Part shown: piece by piece, positions 61,957-64,000 of the stretch
How the letters are laid out: the number at the start of each line of letters is the position of its first letter
Numbering within the stretch: position 1 is the stretch's first letter
Assembly: GCA_947488195.1 (NCBI GenBank)
Contig: CANKYR010000001.1
Span: 1-64,000 of the forward strand
DNA length: 64,000 bases
DNA from: Flavobacteriales bacterium
GTDB taxonomy: Bacteria; Bacteroidota; Bacteroidia; Flavobacteriales_D; Sanyastnellaceae
Direction of reading: 5' to 3'
Position numbers and translations under genes: made by a program
The notes under the pieces: model-generated
The model's input: the letters and a program-made list of their open reading frames with translations, nothing else
Databases searched by the model: none
Told to the model about the DNA's origin: nothing

Positions 61957-62325
61957 ATGAAAAAAGTAATATTATTCGCCGCAATTGCGGTAGGTCTTGC
62001 ATCATGCGGTGGATGGAACGACGAAAAACGCGCAGAGGTTAAATCTGAATGCGGGAAAACTGTGGGCAGTCTTTATTCGAAAGAGGACGGCGTGAAAATT
62101 TGCGATTGCGTTTCGACAAAGATCTCAGAGAAATTTCCGAAGGCAGATTACAAGCCAAGCGATGTAAACGACCAAACGAAAGAGTGTATCAAAGACGGGA
62201 AATATGTTGATATTTTGACCAAAGAATTGGAGGAGTCTTTCAATAAGTTAGAAAGCGATGCTGACTCTTTAACAAAAGCCTTGGAGTCTCAGATGGACGA
62301 TGAAATGAGTAAGCTTACTGAGTAA
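61957..62325 (+). CDS. Hypothetical lipoprotein, Cys- and Lys-rich
   Basis: I do not recognise the family. The 122-residue protein has a lipoprotein signal (FAAIAVGLASCGG, lipid-modified Cys near residue 17). The mature part has three further Cys (ECGK, KICDC) and an acidic, helical, Leu/Lys-rich C-terminus that may form a coiled coil (about 85-122). Its stop codon directly abuts the ispG ATG, so the two are surely co-transcribed, though no functional link is evident. Confidence 0.7.
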   Translation: MKKVILFAAIAVGLASCGGWNDEKRAEVKSECGKTVGSLYSKEDGVKICDCVSTKISEKFPKADYKPSDVNDQTKECIKDGKYVDILTKELEESFNKLESDADSLTKALESQMDDEMSKLTE

Positions 62326-64000
62326 ATGAAACCATTCTGCGAAGATTTATTTGGCTACAAGCGTATTAAAACGAGCCATGTAACCATAGGTGAATTAACC
62401 ATGGGAGGCGATGCGCCCATTCGCGTCCAGTCCATGACCACGGCAGACACCATGAATACTGAAGCTACCGTTGCTGAAAGTATTCGCATGATTGAAGCCG
62501 GTTGTGAGTTGGTGCGAATTACCGCTCCTAGTAAAAATGAAGCTGAAAATCTTCGCAACATTCGCGAAGAACTTCAAAAAGCTGGTTATAACATTCCCCT
62601 TGTGGCAGATATTCACTTCACTCCGAACGCCGCCGAAATAGCGGCTCGCATAGTAGAGAAGGTTCGTGTGAATCCGGGGAATTACGCGGACAAAAAGAAA
62701 TTTGAGGAAATTGTATACACAGATGAATCTTACGCTGCTGAATTGAAGCGCATTCGCGAGCGATTCATTCCACTTGTAGAAATTTGCAAAGAACACGGAA
62801 CAGCAATGCGCATTGGAACGAACCATGGTTCCCTCTCTGATCGCATTCTTAGTCGTTATGGAGACACCCCTGAAGGCATGGTGGAATCGGCCATGGAGTT
62901 CATTCGCATTTGTCTCGATTGCAATTACAAGAATTTGGTTATTTCCATGAAAGCGTCTAATCCGCAAGTGATGGTGCAAGCCTATCGTTTGTTGGTTCAA
63001 ACACTTTTGGAAGCGGGTGAAGTTTTTCCTTTGCACCTCGGTGTTACAGAGGCGGGTGATGGTGAAGATGGAAGAATTAAATCGGCTATTGGAATTGGTA
63101 CTTTGTTGGAAGACGGCATTGGCGATACCGTTCGTGTTTCATTGACTGAAGCCCCGGAAGCAGAGATGCCTGTAGCGAAATTGTTGGTTGATCGTTATGC
63201 GAATAGAACGCTTGGATTACACATTCCTGCGGAAGAAATTCCAATTGATTTTTTCTCTTATTCAAGAAGACACACACACGAAGTTTTAAATATTGGAGGA
63301 AAAAATGTTCCGCGTGTTTTCGCGGATTATTCGAACCGCGAATCGATTACTGCGGCTTCACTTTTCGCAGTGGGTTACGCATATTCAATAGATATGGACA
63401 AGTGGAATTTGTCTGATTCGGCTTGCGATTATTTGTTTGTTGGAAAGAACACGGTGAATTTTGAAATTCCTGGAACCCTTGGTGTTGCTATGGAACACGC
63501 AGCATGGCTTCAACATAAAAATAGAGATCGTCATTATCCAGTTTTATCTTCAAGCGAATACACCCAACCGAATGAACGTTCGGGCGAGTTGAATTTTGTT
63601 GAAGTTGAATTGGAAGATTTAACAGAAAGTTTTTTAGCCGTGTTGAAACAAGATTCAACTGTTGTGTTGTTGTTGAAGTCTTCGCATGAGTATGTTGTGC
63701 AGCACAGAAGAACGGCGATTTTCCGTTTGATGAATCACGGCGTCACTTGTCCGGTTGTTCTTTCTTCCACCTACAACATCGAAGAGGAAGCGTACACGCT
63801 TTATTCTTCAACCGACGTAGGAGCCTTGTTACTAGACGGATTGGGCGATGGCGTTCTTATTTCTAGCAGTCAATCTTCTTTGGCGAAATCGAATGCGATT
63901 GCATTTGGAATTCTTCAAGCCACGCGCACACGTATTTCAAGAACAGAGTATATTTCTTGTCCAAGTTGTGGAAGAACGCTTTTCGATCTTCAAGAGACTA
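62326..64000 (+). CDS. ispG: (E)-4-hydroxy-3-methylbut-2-enyl-diphosphate synthase IspG (3' end cut off)
   Basis: [4Fe-4S] enzyme of the MEP isoprenoid pathway. Translating from the ATG at 62326 gives APIRVQSMTTADTMNTEA near residues 31-48, CELVRITAPS, PLVADIHFTPNAA, KVRVNPGNYADK and LHLGVTEAGDGEDG, all characteristic of GcpE/IspG. About 558 codons are visible and the frame is still open at 64000, with the first cluster Cys pair ISCPSCGRT near the edge. The length shows the long form with a large inserted domain, known from Bacteroidota, Chlamydiae and plants. It starts directly after the lipoprotein stop. Confidence 0.95.
   Translation, partial: MKPFCEDLFGYKRIKTSHVTIGELTMGGDAPIRVQSMTTADTMNTEATVAESIRMIEAGCELVRITAPSKNEAENLRNIREELQKAGYNIPLVADIHFTPNAAEIAARIVEKVRVNPGNYADKKKFEEIVYTDESYAAELKRIRERFIPLVEICKEHGTAMRIGTNHGSLSDRILSRYGDTPEGMVESAMEFIRICLDCNYKNLVISMKASNPQVMVQAYRLLVQTLLEAGEVFPLHLGVTEAGDGEDGRIKSAIGIGTLLEDGIGDTVRVSLTEAPEAEMPVAKLLVDRYANRTLGLHIPAEEIPIDFFSYSRRHTHEVLNIGGKNVPRVFADYSNRESITAASLFAVGYAYSIDMDKWNLSDSACDYLFVGKNTVNFEIPGTLGVAMEHAAWLQHKNRDRHYPVLSSSEYTQPNERSGELNFVEVELEDLTESFLAVLKQDSTVVLLLKSSHEYVVQHRRTAIFRLMNHGVTCPVVLSSTYNIEEEAYTLYSSTDVGALLLDGLGDGVLISSSQSSLAKSNAIAFGILQATRTRISRTEYISCPSCGRTLFDLQET

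Overview
The window reads as a gene-dense chromosomal segment of a Bacteroidota bacterium, most likely from the Flavobacteriales; I cannot place it more precisely without a search. The case rests on gliding and type IX secretion (T9SS) parts (GldH, a PorV/PorQ-family barrel, PorP/SprF, cargo tails of both sorting types), a PSP1/RicT protein, an ExbB-ExbD-ExbD-TonB cluster, a primase that has lost its zinc ligands, and promoters whose -7 element fits the Bacteroidota pattern TAnnTTTG or TAnnTTCG. I count 56 protein genes. I saw no tRNA or rRNA gene, no CRISPR, no insertion sequence and no prophage. The longest spacer is about 200 bp, so no stretch above 300 bases lacks a gene.

Layout. 1-14.6 kb: pyrH (cut by the window edge, minus strand), then rightward leuS, dnaG, a DUF1653 gene, clpP, priA, clpX, mutS, ricT and gldH (translation, replication, proteolysis, repair, gliding). 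14.7-21.9 kb: a leftward run with two secreted amidohydrolase-family proteins, trpS, plsC, gatC and a family 2 glycosyltransferase. 22-34 kb: nfu-type Fe-S protein, a T9SS-associated barrel, a secreted haem/dicopper protein on the opposite strand, a double-ATPase ABC protein, a sulfur module (TauE permease plus persulfide-dioxygenase/rhodanese), tatA, gatA, a LysM lytic transglycosylase, slyD and ftsX. 34.2-45.1 kb: envelope blocks exbB-exbD-exbD-tonB, rnhB-lptB, sod (minus) and mreB-mreC-mreD-mrdA-rodA. 45.2-52.4 kb: a large T9SS cargo with beta-propeller repeats, a small lipoprotein, and a phosphorelay pair (hybrid kinase with Hpt, response regulator-PP2C phosphatase). 52.5-64 kb: thyA-folA, a leftward run of a biotin carrier, a type-B T9SS cargo, PorP/SprF and YjbR, then hemW, a cyclase-family gene, an NtrY-like kinase with an outer-membrane barrel, rlmN, a lipoprotein and ispG (cut by the edge).

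The gene content is mostly core, and I found no clearly new multi-gene system. The more interesting signals are regulatory or small in scale: many genes whose -7 element ends only 4-8 bases before the start codon (leaderless mRNAs likely); an 18-bp perfect palindrome over the clpP promoter; repeats and dyads in front of the two phosphorelay genes; a repeat family shared by two convergent spacers 39 kb apart; a hairpin-rich leader before the lytic transglycosylase; and a secreted cytochrome c-PHM-like protein with every expected haem and copper ligand. Gene starts were moved from the longest frame where promoter position or protein family argued for it (ABC protein, thyA, yjbR, hemW, rlmN).
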